Part shown: positions 1 to 8,371 of the stretch, one piece after another
Layout: each line of letters opens with the position of its first letter
Position numbering within the stretch: position 1 is the stretch's first letter
Assembly: GCA_026986005.1 (NCBI GenBank)
Contig: JALSPK010000014.1
Location: 1 to 60,807, forward strand
Reading direction: 5' to 3'
Source: Saprospiraceae bacterium
GTDB lineage: Bacteria > Bacteroidota > Bacteroidia > Chitinophagales > Saprospiraceae
DNA length: 60,807 nt
Program-made: the position numbers and the translations under genes
The notes under the pieces: model-generated
Seen by the model: the letters and a program-made list of their open reading frames with translations, nothing else
The model's database searches: none
What the model was told of the DNA's origin: nothing

Positions 1-40
1 CCTTGTAGCCTTGTAGCCTTGTAGCCTTGTAGCCTTGTAT
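1..40. repeat. 8-bp tandem repeat, five copies, at the window edge
   Basis: The unit CCTTGTAG is repeated head to tail five times, and the last copy ends in T instead of G. The array begins at the first base of the window, so its true length is unknown. Eight is not a multiple of three and no open frame runs through it, so it looks like an intergenic simple repeat. There are no spacers, which rules out CRISPR. Confidence 0.9.
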
Positions 41-535
41 GTCTGTCGCGGTAATCATTTTTATCATCTTTCCAAGTGCAAATATAATACCATTTTATGA
101 TTTACACAAATATTTATGTATATTTATTTGAACTTTAACATATTAAAAATACTGTATATTTATCCTATATTTGTATTCTTTTCATATATAACGATATTTT
201 ACTTATATACGATGCCTGTAATATTTGAAACGCTGCAAAAATCAAGGATTTTTTTACTATCCTTTACATATAGTATGAAAAAAAGTGATTCTTGTGACAT
301 GTTTTTGATGATTTTTTTTATTTTATGCAGCATTTTTTGATTTTCACTATCTTGATAACGGTTTGGTATAAAAAGGAGAAGAGGCCGGGGGATGACAATA
401 AAAAAATAATTCATCATCAATTCTTTTTATCTTTTTCCTTTTGTCATTTATCTTTCAAACTTAATCATATTCAACAAACTTCGTTGAAAACCTAATTTTT
501 GAGTAGTTTGCGTTGTCAAATATGTATGCAACTAA

Positions 536-815
536 TTATATATTATCAACGTCAAATATATTAAAAATCTCTTTGTTAGCAACAAAGTTTTCTATATTTG
601 TAATAAAATATTCACCAGTTTTTAGCATTTCTATTAAAAATGACGGGTTGCCTGTTTCACACCAATAATTTTCATATTTAAATCCCTTGTCAATAAATAA
701 CAAAATATCAAATGGGTTATAAACTTTTTCACCAAGATAGTAATAACCGTTATACCATTTTTGCACCACGTCCAAATCCGCCCCTTCAAGTAAATCTTTG
801 AATACAATAGTACTA
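536..815 (-). pseudogene. Remnant of an AAA-ATPase-like/PD-(D/E)XK nuclease-family gene
   Basis: The minus-strand frame encodes about 90 residues that match the middle of the intact paralogue at 59531-60805. Shared blocks include WYNGYYYLGEKVYNPFDILL, the GNPSFL segment and FDVDNI. The reading frame stops directly after DNI, where the intact copy continues with ELIALLW, so the C-terminal nuclease half is absent. The N-terminal ATPase half is also missing: similarity fades upstream of the FKDLLEGADL segment. Sequence on both sides (about 41-535 and 816-970) shows no further gene I can support. It is a decayed copy of a family that is usually present in several copies per Bacteroidota genome. 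Confidence 0.8.
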
Positions 816-997
816 TCACATTATGATGTAAGTAAGGACTTGAAAGTAGGAATTCAAAAAATTAAAAGCGGTTTATTTAAAAAGAAAATACTCAATCTAA
901 TGCAAATAGAGCCTTTGTCGAAAAATATTTTTATCCTGATACTATTATATATTAATAAAAAATTGTATTTTTGCGCGAAATAATACGTATAAAATTT

Positions 998-3472
998 ATG
1001 GAGATAAACGAGAGAATAATACCGGTAAGAATAGAGGATCAAATGAAAACAGCGTATATCGATTATTCGATGTCCGTAATCGTGTCTAGAGCTTTGCCGG
1101 ATGTGAGAGATGGCATGAAACCGGTACACAGAAGAGTGCTTTATGGAATGTTTGAACTTGGCTTAGCGCATAACAAAGCCCATAAGAAATCCGCAAGAAT
1201 TGTTGGAGAGGTGCTTGGTAAATATCACCCACACGGAGATACTTCCGTATATGATGCGATGGTAAGAATGGCGCAACCTTGGTCTCTTCGCTATCCTTTG
1301 GTGCAAGGACAAGGTAACTTCGGTTCAATGGATGGAGATAGTCCAGCCGCTATGAGATATACAGAGGCGAGGCTAACAAAAATATCAGAAGACATATTAG
1401 CCGATATTAGAAAGGATACAGTGGACTTCAGGCCAAACTTTGACGATAGCCTTAAAGAACCAACCGTACTACCTTCGAGAATACCGAACTTACTGATTAA
1501 TGGCGCATCCGGTATTGCAGTAGGTATGGCTACAAATATGCTTCCACACAATCTAACTGAAATTATAGAGGGTATTATCGCTACTATTGATAATCCCGAC
1601 ATAACTGTTGAGGAAGTCATGCAATATGTAAAGGGACCCGATTTTCCTACAGGTGCTATTATACATGGACATGAGGGTATTGTAGATGCGTTTAAAACCG
1701 GTAAAGGCAGAATAGTTGTTAGAGCGAAGTCTGAAATTGAAGAATCAGCATCTGGAAAAGAAAAAATTGTAATTACTGAAATACCTTATCAAGTTAATAA
1801 AGCAAATCTTGTAGCGAAGATTGCTGAACTAGTCAATGAAGGTATAATTCAAGGTGTTTCTAATGTTAATGACGAAAGTGACCGTAGGGGTTTGCGTATA
1901 GTTGTAGATATCAAAAGAGATGCAATGGCACAAGTTGTATTGAGTCAATTGCATAAATACACTTATCTACAAACTTCATATACCGTAAACAACATAGTGC
2001 TTGTTAACGGAAGGCCTCTTAAACTGAATTTGATTCAATTAATGAAAGAATTTATCAAATTCAGAATTGAAGTTGTAGTAAGAAGAACACAGTTTGAGCT
2101 TAGAAAAGCTGAAGAGAGGGCTCACATTCTTGAAGGATTATTAATTGCACTTAGAAATATTGATGAAGTCATTAAAATAATTAGAGCTTCAAAAACCGTA
2201 GTCGAAGCGAGTGAAAACCTTCAATCCACTTTTAAGTTATCAGAAATTCAAGCAAAAGCTATCTTAGATATGAGATTGCAGAAGCTTGTCAGTCTTGAGA
2301 TAGCTAAGATACAAGAAGAGTATGATGAATTATTAAAGTTGATAGACGAACTTAAATTCATACTTTCAAGTGAAGATAAGCAAAAAGAAATCGTCAAAGA
2401 AGAACTAGTTGAAGTAAGGGAAAAATATGGAGATGAAAGACGTACAGAGATAAAATTTGCAGAAGGTGAAATAAATATAGAGGATATTATACCAAACCAC
2501 AAGGTTGTTGTTACTATTTCACATTTAGGATACATCAAAAGGACTCAAGTCTCTGAATATCGGTCTCAATCAAGAGGAGGAAAAGGATCCAGAGGAGCTA
2601 AGACGCGAAATACTGACTTTATTGAACATTTATTCATTGCCAATAATCACAACTATCTTCTGTTATTCACCGAAAAAGGCAGGTGTTATTGGTTAAGAGT
2701 ATTTGAAATACCCGAAGGTTCAAAAGTCAGTACAGGAAGAGTTATAAGAAACCTAATCAATATGCCTAAAGACGATAAAGTCAAGGCTTATATTCCTATT
2801 AAAGATCTCAATGACGAGGAATTCCTTAATAATAATTATCTTGTTTTCGGTACTACCGACGGCAAAATCAAAAAAACATTGGTAGAAGCGTTTTCAAGGC
2901 CGAGGTCCAATGGTATAAATGCTATTACTATCAACGATGGTGATCAACTTTTGGAAGTGAGGTTAACCGATGGTAAAAATCAGATTGTTGTAGCAAGTAG
3001 CAACGGGTATGCTATTCGTTTTCCTGAAGAAAAAGTAAGATCAATGGGTCGTGGAGCAGCAGGCGTCAGGGCAATGAATCTTAAAGATGATGCAAAAGTA
3101 GTTGGATTTATTATTGTAAATGAAGAAGAAGATGACAAGTCAATCTTGGTTTTATCTGAAAAAGGATTAGGAAAAAGATCTGCAATTGAAGATTATCGCT
3201 TGACAAATAGAGGTGGTAAAGGTGTAAAGACAATGCAAATAACTAAGAAAACCGGTGATTTGGTCGCAATTAAGTCTGTGACTGATACTGACAGCTTAAT
3301 AATTACAACAAGAAAGGGAGTGGTAATCAGAACACCAATTAGCTCATTGAGAGTAATGGGTAGAGCTACACAAGGAGTAAAGATTATTAATCTTGATTCA
3401 AAGGATCAGATTGCTGATATTGCAGTTATAATGGATGAAGGGGACAAAGATAAATCAGGTGAAGAAGAATAG
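998..3472 (+). CDS. gyrA: DNA gyrase subunit A
   Basis: This is the breakage-reunion subunit of DNA gyrase, which introduces negative supercoils as an A2B2 complex with GyrB. The catalytic tyrosine is Tyr121 in the AMRYTEARL motif. The quinolone-resistance region reads [18 protein letters not shown], with Thr82 and Asp86 at the E. coli Ser83 and Asp87 positions, so no classical resistance change is evident. The C-terminal domain carries a GyrA box, QSRGGKG, at residue 524, which separates it from ParC. I chose the ATG at 998 (824 residues). An in-frame TTG at 971 overlaps a TAnnTTTG promoter element (966-973), so it is an unlikely start. The protein ends in an acidic tail, which is common in the family. 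Confidence 0.97.
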   Translation: MEINERIIPVRIEDQMKTAYIDYSMSVIVSRALPDVRDGMKPVHRRVLYGMFELGLAHNKAHKKSARIVGEVLGKYHPHGDTSVYDAMVRMAQPWSLRYPLVQGQGNFGSMDGDSPAAMRYTEARLTKISEDILADIRKDTVDFRPNFDDSLKEPTVLPSRIPNLLINGASGIAVGMATNMLPHNLTEIIEGIIATIDNPDITVEEVMQYVKGPDFPTGAIIHGHEGIVDAFKTGKGRIVVRAKSEIEESASGKEKIVITEIPYQVNKANLVAKIAELVNEGIIQGVSNVNDESDRRGLRIVVDIKRDAMAQVVLSQLHKYTYLQTSYTVNNIVLVNGRPLKLNLIQLMKEFIKFRIEVVVRRTQFELRKAEERAHILEGLLIALRNIDEVIKIIRASKTVVEASENLQSTFKLSEIQAKAILDMRLQKLVSLEIAKIQEEYDELLKLIDELKFILSSEDKQKEIVKEELVEVREKYGDERRTEIKFAEGEINIEDIIPNHKVVVTISHLGYIKRTQVSEYRSQSRGGKGSRGAKTRNTDFIEHLFIANNHNYLLLFTEKGRCYWLRVFEIPEGSKVSTGRVIRNLINMPKDDKVKAYIPIKDLNDEEFLNNNYLVFGTTDGKIKKTLVEAFSRPRSNGINAITINDGDQLLEVRLTDGKNQIVVASSNGYAIRFPEEKVRSMGRGAAGVRAMNLKDDAKVVGFIIVNEEEDDKSILVLSEKGLGKRSAIEDYRLTNRGGKGVKTMQITKKTGDLVAIKSVTDTDSLIITTRKGVVIRTPISSLRVMGRATQGVKIINLDSKDQIADIAVIMDEGDKDKSGEEE

Positions 3473-3620
3473 CATATATTATTATTAACATTTTATTAAT
3501 ATACATTTCTATTTTTGCCACGTCAACAAATTAGACAACAAAGAGGATTGATGAATTTCTCTTAAATTTATAAAATGAAAATTATTTTCAATATTAATTA
3601 AACAATAATAGAACTAAATT

Positions 3621-4946
3621 ATGAAAAAACTATTTTTAGTATTAATGGGGATAACAATTGCATTTGGATCAATGAATGCTCAAAGTCCAAAATCAATGTA
3701 CAAAAAAGCAAAAAAATTACTTAGTAATTATTATTTTAACACAAAAGATAATGCTAATGACTTGTTTGAAGCAAGTGAATTTATAAACAAAGCATTAAAA
3801 GATGAAACATTGGCAACTGACAGGAAAGTTTGGATAGAAAAAGCCAAAATATTTAACGCAATCACAAATGCGGATGTTAATAGCAAAATTCTTAACCCTA
3901 AGTATCAATTAAAGAATCCAAATGCAGCGATAGAAGCTTTTGAAGCATTAAAAAAAGCTATGGAATTATCAGAAAAAAAGAGACATAAAAAAGCTGTTTT
4001 AAAATTGCTAAAGGAAACCGAAAACAGTCTGAATAACATTGCTGCTTATCAATTTCAAGACAAAAAATATGATTTGGCTTTCGAAAATTTCGTAAGAACA
4101 TGCAAAGCATACCACATGTTTAAAGAAAATGACAAAGAGAAAGATAGTAGATTGGCTGATCCAGCAGTGAGAAAAGAGCAAAAACTTTATACTGGTTATG
4201 CTGCTTATTACGGAGGCAAAAAAGACAAAGCAGAGCATTTCTTTGCAGAACTCGTTGAGTCAGGTACAGATCAACCTTTTGTATATGAAGCTTTATTCAA
4301 TATAAATCTAGAAAAAGGTAATAAAGAACAAGCATTGAAATACCTCAATGAAGGTAGAAAGCAATTTGGAGATGACACCGGGCTATTGTATGCAGAAATA
4401 AACTATTATATCAAAGAGGGAAAGCTTAATGAGTTGACAGATAAGTTAAAAAAAGCTATCGAATTAGATTCAAATAACGTAACAGTATATACTACACTTG
4501 GTAGTGTTTATGACCAATTGCACACAAAAGCTTTTGAGGATGGTGATGAAGCCAAAACAAAAGAATACTTTGATCTAGCACTAAAATATTTCACTAAAGC
4601 CACAGAAAAAGATCCTGACAATTTTGATGCAATCTATTCAATAGGTGCTCTTTATTACAATTCAGCAGCTAACTACACCAAAGAAATCAATAAATATGCA
4701 AATGATTTTTCTGCAGAAGGAACTAAAAAATATGATGCATTAAAAGCAGATATGTTAGCAGAATTTGATAGAGCCTTACCTTACTTTGAAAAAGCTTATT
4801 CAAAAAACGATAGTGACCTTGGTGTTTTACAAGCTTTGAGCGAAATATATGCTAGAAAAGACATGCTAGTAAAAGCAAAAGAATACAGAGAAAAACTAAA
4901 TGCAGCAAAAGCTGCACAAAACGAAAAAGCTCCACAAAATAAATAA
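3621..4946 (+). CDS. Exported tetratricopeptide-repeat protein
   Basis: The 441-residue protein starts with a signal peptide (MKKLFLVLMGITIAFG, then a cut after MNAQ), so it is exported, probably to the periplasm. The remainder is helical and rich in Lys, Ala and Glu. TPR-like helical pairs are spread throughout, and the best-formed ones lie in the second half, around ALKYLNEGRKQFGDD and the segment with YTTLGSVYDQL. TPR proteins act as protein-protein scaffolds, and no enzymatic motif is visible. It stands alone 148 bases after gyrA and ends at a strong bidirectional terminator. Such proteins are common in Bacteroidota and the specific partner is unknown. Confidence 0.8.
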   Translation: MKKLFLVLMGITIAFGSMNAQSPKSMYKKAKKLLSNYYFNTKDNANDLFEASEFINKALKDETLATDRKVWIEKAKIFNAITNADVNSKILNPKYQLKNPNAAIEAFEALKKAMELSEKKRHKKAVLKLLKETENSLNNIAAYQFQDKKYDLAFENFVRTCKAYHMFKENDKEKDSRLADPAVRKEQKLYTGYAAYYGGKKDKAEHFFAELVESGTDQPFVYEALFNINLEKGNKEQALKYLNEGRKQFGDDTGLLYAEINYYIKEGKLNELTDKLKKAIELDSNNVTVYTTLGSVYDQLHTKAFEDGDEAKTKEYFDLALKYFTKATEKDPDNFDAIYSIGALYYNSAANYTKEINKYANDFSAEGTKKYDALKADMLAEFDRALPYFEKAYSKNDSDLGVLQALSEIYARKDMLVKAKEYREKLNAAKAAQNEKAPQNK

Positions 4947-4963
4947 TAAAATGTCGCTTTACG

Positions 4964-4999
4964 AAAAAAGCTGAACTAGTAAACTAGTTCAGCTTTTTT
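4964..4999. terminator. Bidirectional Rho-independent terminator
   Basis: A 17-bp perfect inverted repeat (4964-4980 pairing with 4983-4999) with A6 and T6 at its outer ends can terminate transcription on either strand. It sits between the convergent TPR gene and the TPM-domain gene, and serves both. Confidence 0.9.
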
Positions 5000-5002
5000 G
5001 TT

Positions 5003-5821
5003 TTACCATCCTCCACCGGCTCCTCCACCACTAAATCCACCACCACCAAATCCTCCGAAGCCTCCGCCTCCAAATCCACCTCCTCCACTAAATCCACCTG
5101 AACTTCCTCCAAATCCTCCGCCTCCAATAATCCAGCCACCTCTTCTTCCGGTGTTGTATCTTCCTCCATCGTAATAGCCTCCTCCATCATTGCAATCACC
5201 TGATTTTTTGCACTTGAATATACTATATATAATGATAGCAAATATAACTAAAAAAACCAATAAAAATAATAGCGCTATGTAATCATCATTTTGCACATAA
5301 TCATCAGCAGTAAACTCTCCTGAAACTAAACTTATAATTATATCTGTTGATTTATTTATCCCCTTGAAGTATTGATTGTTTTTAAAAGCAGGGCGTATAA
5401 CGTTTTGTATAATTCGTTTCAAAACAGCATCCGGCAACACTCCTTCCAGTCCACTTCCTGATTGGATAAATATTTTTCGATCATTAAAAGCAATATACAT
5501 CAAGACTCCATTATCCTTACCTTTACTTCCTATCCCCCAATTACTGGCTAACCTATAAGAATAATCAAAAATATCTTCACCTTCGAGGGATTTATCTATT
5601 ACCACTACAATAGCAGTTGAGCTAGTATCATTAAAAGTTTTTAGCTTTCTTTTTAAGTAATCCAATTGCGACCTGTTCAAAATGCCTGTATAATCAACAA
5701 TAGCTGATTTAGGCTTTGGTAGCAATTCTTTAGAAAAAATATTGCCAAAGAAAGAACTTATAAAAAAAATAATCAAAATATTATGAATACGATATCTCAT
5801 CAGGCAACTCGTTTTTATCAT
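5003..5821 (-). CDS. TPM-domain membrane protein with Gly-rich C-terminus (YgcG family)
   Basis: The protein has an N-terminal signal or anchor segment (IHNILIIFFISSFFG) and then a TPM domain at about residues 35-165, with the segments VDYTGILN, SNWGIG and KDNGVLMYIAFNDRKIFI. A single transmembrane helix lies near residues 183-203. The last ~50 residues are a low-complexity tail of Gly, Phe and Ser. It is the third gene of an operon with LemA and another TPM protein and overlaps the upstream gene by 41 bases. I kept the first ATG because an AAGGA sequence precedes it; an internal ATG at 5800 also gives a good signal peptide. TPM domains have been linked to photosystem II repair in plants and to acid phosphatase activity, and the bacterial role is unclear. 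Confidence 0.85.
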   Translation of the reverse strand: MIKTSCLMRYRIHNILIIFFISSFFGNIFSKELLPKPKSAIVDYTGILNRSQLDYLKRKLKTFNDTSSTAIVVVIDKSLEGEDIFDYSYRLASNWGIGSKGKDNGVLMYIAFNDRKIFIQSGSGLEGVLPDAVLKRIIQNVIRPAFKNNQYFKGINKSTDIIISLVSGEFTADDYVQNDDYIALLFLLVFLVIFAIIIYSIFKCKKSGDCNDGGGYYDGGRYNTGRRGGWIIGGGGFGGSSGGFSGGGGFGGGGFGGFGGGGFSGGGAGGGW

Positions 5822-6221
5822 TTTCCTTAATCGGAAAATATTTTTTTAATTTCTCTCCAGTCTTTGCAATCGCTTTGCACAAACCTTTTTTCCACTGTTT
5901 TTTCTTAAAATTAACTTCAAGCAAATCTCTAACTTCATCCCAAAATCCCTGAGGAACTACTTCGTCAATCCCTTTATCTCCAATTATTGCAAATACTTTC
6001 TTTTTGGGAACAATAAAAAACAATATTCCATTACGATCTTCTGTTTCATCCATTTTCAATTCTAAAAACGCATTCGCAGCAGAATCTTCGACACTACCTT
6101 TTATTTTTTTTTGAAAATGCACCCTGATTTCTCCTGACGTCATTTTTTCTGCATCTTTGATACACCTTATGATGGAGTCTCCTTCATCTTTTGTTAAAAA
6201 TTTACGTGGAAAGAAAACCAT
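5781..6221 (-). CDS. TPM-domain protein, soluble
   Basis: A short protein (146 residues) that is mainly a TPM domain, with TSGEIRVHFQ near the N-terminus, NGILFFIVPKKKVFAIIGDKG in the centre and a conserved FWDEVRDLL segment. No signal peptide or membrane helix is visible, so it is probably cytoplasmic. I start it at the ATG at 6221, ten bases after the LemA stop; the longer open frame to 6314 runs into lemA and lacks family similarity. The trio LemA, TPM, TPM with Gly-rich tail is a common arrangement in Bacteroidota and suggests a membrane-associated complex. Confidence 0.82.
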   Translation of the reverse strand: MVFFPRKFLTKDEGDSIIRCIKDAEKMTSGEIRVHFQKKIKGSVEDSAANAFLELKMDETEDRNGILFFIVPKKKVFAIIGDKGIDEVVPQGFWDEVRDLLEVNFKKKQWKKGLCKAIAKTGEKLKKYFPIKENDKNELPDEISYS

Positions 6222-6231
6222 ATCAGTTGAT

Positions 6232-6816
6232 TTAGAAATTAACTTTTGGTGCGTTTTCAGTACCTTTATCAGCCTCGAAATAGGGTTTAGCTCCAAAACC
6301 AAACACACCTGCAAAAAGATTTGAAGGGAATTTTTTCACAGAAACATTGTACCCTTTAACAGCATCATTAAACTTATCTCTAGCCACTTTGATCCGATTT
6401 TCGGTACCTTCTAATTGTGATTGAAGTTCTAAAAAGTTTTGGTTTGCCTTCAAGTCCGGATACCTTTCTACAGTAACCAAAAGTTTACTTAATGCAGAAG
6501 ATAATCCTGATTGAGCACTCTGAAATTGTTGCATTGCATCGGGCGTCAATTTGCTTGCATCAATATTAACGCTTGTCGCTTTTGCTCTAGCATTAACTAC
6601 TGCTGTTAATGTTGACTTTTCAAAATCTGCATATCCTTTTACTGTATTGACTAAATTAGGAATTAAATCTGATCTTCTTTGATATGCACTTTGCACTTTT
6701 GCCCAAGAACTTTCCACCTGTTGATCTTTATCCACAAAACCATTATAAGAATTGCAACCTCCCATAAAAACTATTAAAGCTAATACAATTAATACTATTG
6801 CTGTTGAATTTTTCAT
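6232..6816 (-). CDS. lemA: LemA family protein
   Basis: A 194-residue LemA-family protein. It has a hydrophobic N-terminus ending in VFMGGC, which could be either a membrane anchor or a lipoprotein signal with Cys21 as the lipidated residue. The long helical domain shows the family signature: YNGFVDKDQQVESSWAKVQ, then RRSDLIPNLVNTVKGYADFE, then RYPDLKANQNFLELQSQLEG. It is the first gene of the LemA-TPM-TPM operon. A TAnnTTTG element reads toward it at 6860-6853 on the minus strand, but its -33 partner is poorly spaced. The cellular role of LemA is not established. Confidence 0.92.
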   Translation of the reverse strand: MKNSTAIVLIVLALIVFMGGCNSYNGFVDKDQQVESSWAKVQSAYQRRSDLIPNLVNTVKGYADFEKSTLTAVVNARAKATSVNIDASKLTPDAMQQFQSAQSGLSSALSKLLVTVERYPDLKANQNFLELQSQLEGTENRIKVARDKFNDAVKGYNVSVKKFPSNLFAGVFGFGAKPYFEADKGTENAPKVNF

Positions 6817-7091
6817 GTTTTAATTTTTGATTTAAATAATTTTATAAAATGACAAATATACTTAAGATTATAGTAAATCTAAGCAATATCATAGACAAAA
6901 CACAATATTCGTTCAAAAAGTGCCAAATTAATCAAAAAGATTATTTTTAAATTTTAATGACTTTATGAATATACACTAATTAAAACGCACTAATTAATAA
7001 CAGAAACAAGTTATTTAGTCAAAAGAGTATAAATTATTAAAAAAATAAAGTATATTTGTAGCTAATATTTTTTAACAAAAACACATAACTC

Positions 7092-7562
7092 ATGAAAAAA
7101 TTTATTTTTACAGCTATTTTTACATTTTCAATCCTTTTCTCAGGCAATTTAATTGCTCAAGATTACAACTCCTCTGTCGGTGTCAGGTTAGCTTTTGGGC
7201 TAACGGCAACTTATAAAAAAGAGTTTAAGGAAAATACATACCTTGAATTATATGGTGGATTTGGATATCATACGATTTTTGGCGGTGGCGCTCTAGAGAT
7301 TCATAAAGAAATTGAAGACGTTGATCATCTATATTGGTACTATGGAGCGGGAGCTTTTGCTGGTTATTATTCTTCTAATCTTATAAGTGACAATTACTTT
7401 TATATGGGAATAAATGGAGTAATAGGAGTGGATTATTCATTTGAAGAAATACCTTTAAATGTTAGTGTAGATTGGATGCCCGGATTTAGGTTAGTAGGGG
7501 GGTTCACGCCTACATTTCTCGGTGGAGGGCTATCGGCTAGGTATATTCTATCAAGAAATTAA
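7092..7562 (+). CDS. Small secreted outer-membrane beta-barrel-like protein
   Basis: A protein of 156 residues with a clear signal peptide (MKKFIFTAIFTFSILFSG, cut after LIAQ). The mature part alternates polar and hydrophobic residues, is rich in Gly, Tyr and Phe, and ends in an aromatic-rich strand (LSARYILSRN). This is typical of small eight-stranded outer-membrane barrels in Bacteroidota. A TATATTTG promoter element lies at 7051-7058. No binding or enzymatic motif is visible, and I do not recognise a named family. It is transcribed alone toward an interrupted terminator. Confidence 0.7.
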   Translation: MKKFIFTAIFTFSILFSGNLIAQDYNSSVGVRLAFGLTATYKKEFKENTYLELYGGFGYHTIFGGGALEIHKEIEDVDHLYWYYGAGAFAGYYSSNLISDNYFYMGINGVIGVDYSFEEIPLNVSVDWMPGFRLVGGFTPTFLGGGLSARYILSRN

Positions 7563-7580
7563 CGAATTGCATTGTACCGC

Positions 7581-7782
7581 AAACGAGCCTAATTACCACA
7601 GTCATTAGTGTCTGTCTATAAAGTCATCAAAATTTAAAAATTATCTTTTTGCGAGATTTTTACTTTATTCAAATTACTGATGCTAAGGCATCACTAATCC
7701 TCAGAAAGACAAAAATCTCATCAAAAATCTTTATTTTTCAAAAATCAAGCACTTTATAGACAGACACTAATCAGGCTCGTTT
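7581..7782 (+). terminator. Terminator hairpin split by a MITE insertion
   Basis: The arms AAACGAGCCTAATT (7581-7594) and AATCAGGCTCGTTT (7769-7782) pair at 13 of 14 positions and are followed by more Ts. They are a typical terminator for the gene ending at 7562. The 162-bp inverted-repeat element at 7607-7768 lies exactly in the loop, so the element appears to have landed in a pre-existing terminator. Confidence 0.6.
7607..7768. mobile_element. MITE-like element, copy 1 (162 bp)
   Basis: The ends are perfect 18-bp inverted repeats, AGTGTCTGTCTATAAAGT and its complement. The interior is AT-rich with a small central palindrome (GATGCTAAGGCATC) and has no reading frame. It is about 90% identical to the reverse complement of the copy at 19301 and is colinear with the copy at 24395. 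Unlike those two, it has no obvious matching flanks (CATT and AATC). Confidence 0.9.
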
Positions 7783-7783
7783 T

Positions 7784-8368
7784 TTATTTTCCTTCAAATT
7801 CCAATGCAAAGTCTTTTCCCATATTAAATGCATCAAGATTTAGATTAACCAATCGTTCCCCTTTTGCATTAAAGATCGTCTTAATCCCTTCAATGATTAT
7901 ATCTTCATCCAAAGACAGGAAAGGAGAAGCAGCCCCAAGAACGACCATATTAGCCGCCCTTTTATTACCTGCTTTTTTTGCTAATTTGCCGGCATCAATA
8001 AGAATACTATTATTAAAACTATTCAATTCTTCCTTCAATTTATCCAGGTCCGGATAATTAGGAATTTTATACGGTTCTATATTAGTCACCAAATAGCCAT
8101 TATCATTTAGAAACGGTAAATATCTGAGAGCTTCCATCGGCTCAACCCCGATTATAGCATTTGCCTGTCCTTTAGGAATCAAAACCGAATAAATTTCGCT
8201 ATCCGATATCCTTATATGCGATTGTACAGCCCCACCCCTTTGACTCATTCCATGTACCTCTGATTGTTTTACGTTAAGACCTCGATTAAGAGCCCCCATG
8301 GCTAAAGCTGCTGCTATTGACAAAATGCCTTGACCGCCTACACCAGCTAAAATTATATTATCTTGCAT
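7784..8368 (-). CDS. iorB: Indolepyruvate:ferredoxin oxidoreductase, beta subunit
   Basis: This is the gamma/beta-type subunit of the 2-oxoacid:ferredoxin oxidoreductase superfamily. Together with IorA it converts aryl pyruvates (from aromatic amino acids) to aryl-acetyl-CoA, reducing ferredoxin. The 194 residues begin with the family motif GVGGQGILSIAAALA, followed by SEVHGMSQRGGAVQSHIRI, both characteristic of IorB. It follows iorA with 3 bases between stop and start, so the two are co-transcribed. The enzyme is oxygen-sensitive in characterised organisms, so it hints at anaerobic metabolism. Confidence 0.93.
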   Translation of the reverse strand: MQDNIILAGVGGQGILSIAAALAMGALNRGLNVKQSEVHGMSQRGGAVQSHIRISDSEIYSVLIPKGQANAIIGVEPMEALRYLPFLNDNGYLVTNIEPYKIPNYPDLDKLKEELNSFNNSILIDAGKLAKKAGNKRAANMVVLGAASPFLSLDEDIIIEGIKTIFNAKGERLVNLNLDAFNMGKDFALEFEGK

Positions 8369-8371
8369 AAT

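Noticed and set aside
1-40. CRISPR array
   Set aside because: The repeats are 8 bp and adjacent, without spacers, and no cas gene is in view.
116-420. Two overlapping hydrophobic frames on opposite strands
   Set aside because: They are rich in Ile and Phe as expected from AT-rich non-coding DNA, with no ribosome-binding site or recognisable motif.
971-997. TTG as the start of gyrA
   Set aside because: It overlaps the TATTTTTG promoter element and adds nine residues that GyrA proteins lack. The ATG at 998 gives the normal N-terminus.
998-3472. Topoisomerase IV subunit A (parC) instead of gyrA
   Set aside because: The C-terminal GyrA box (QSRGGKG) is present and the length fits GyrA.
4984-5241. 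Acidic Glu/Val/Leu-rich frame overlapping the Gly-rich tail
   Set aside because: It is the shadow of the Gly-rich coding sequence of the TPM protein in another frame, with no start signals.
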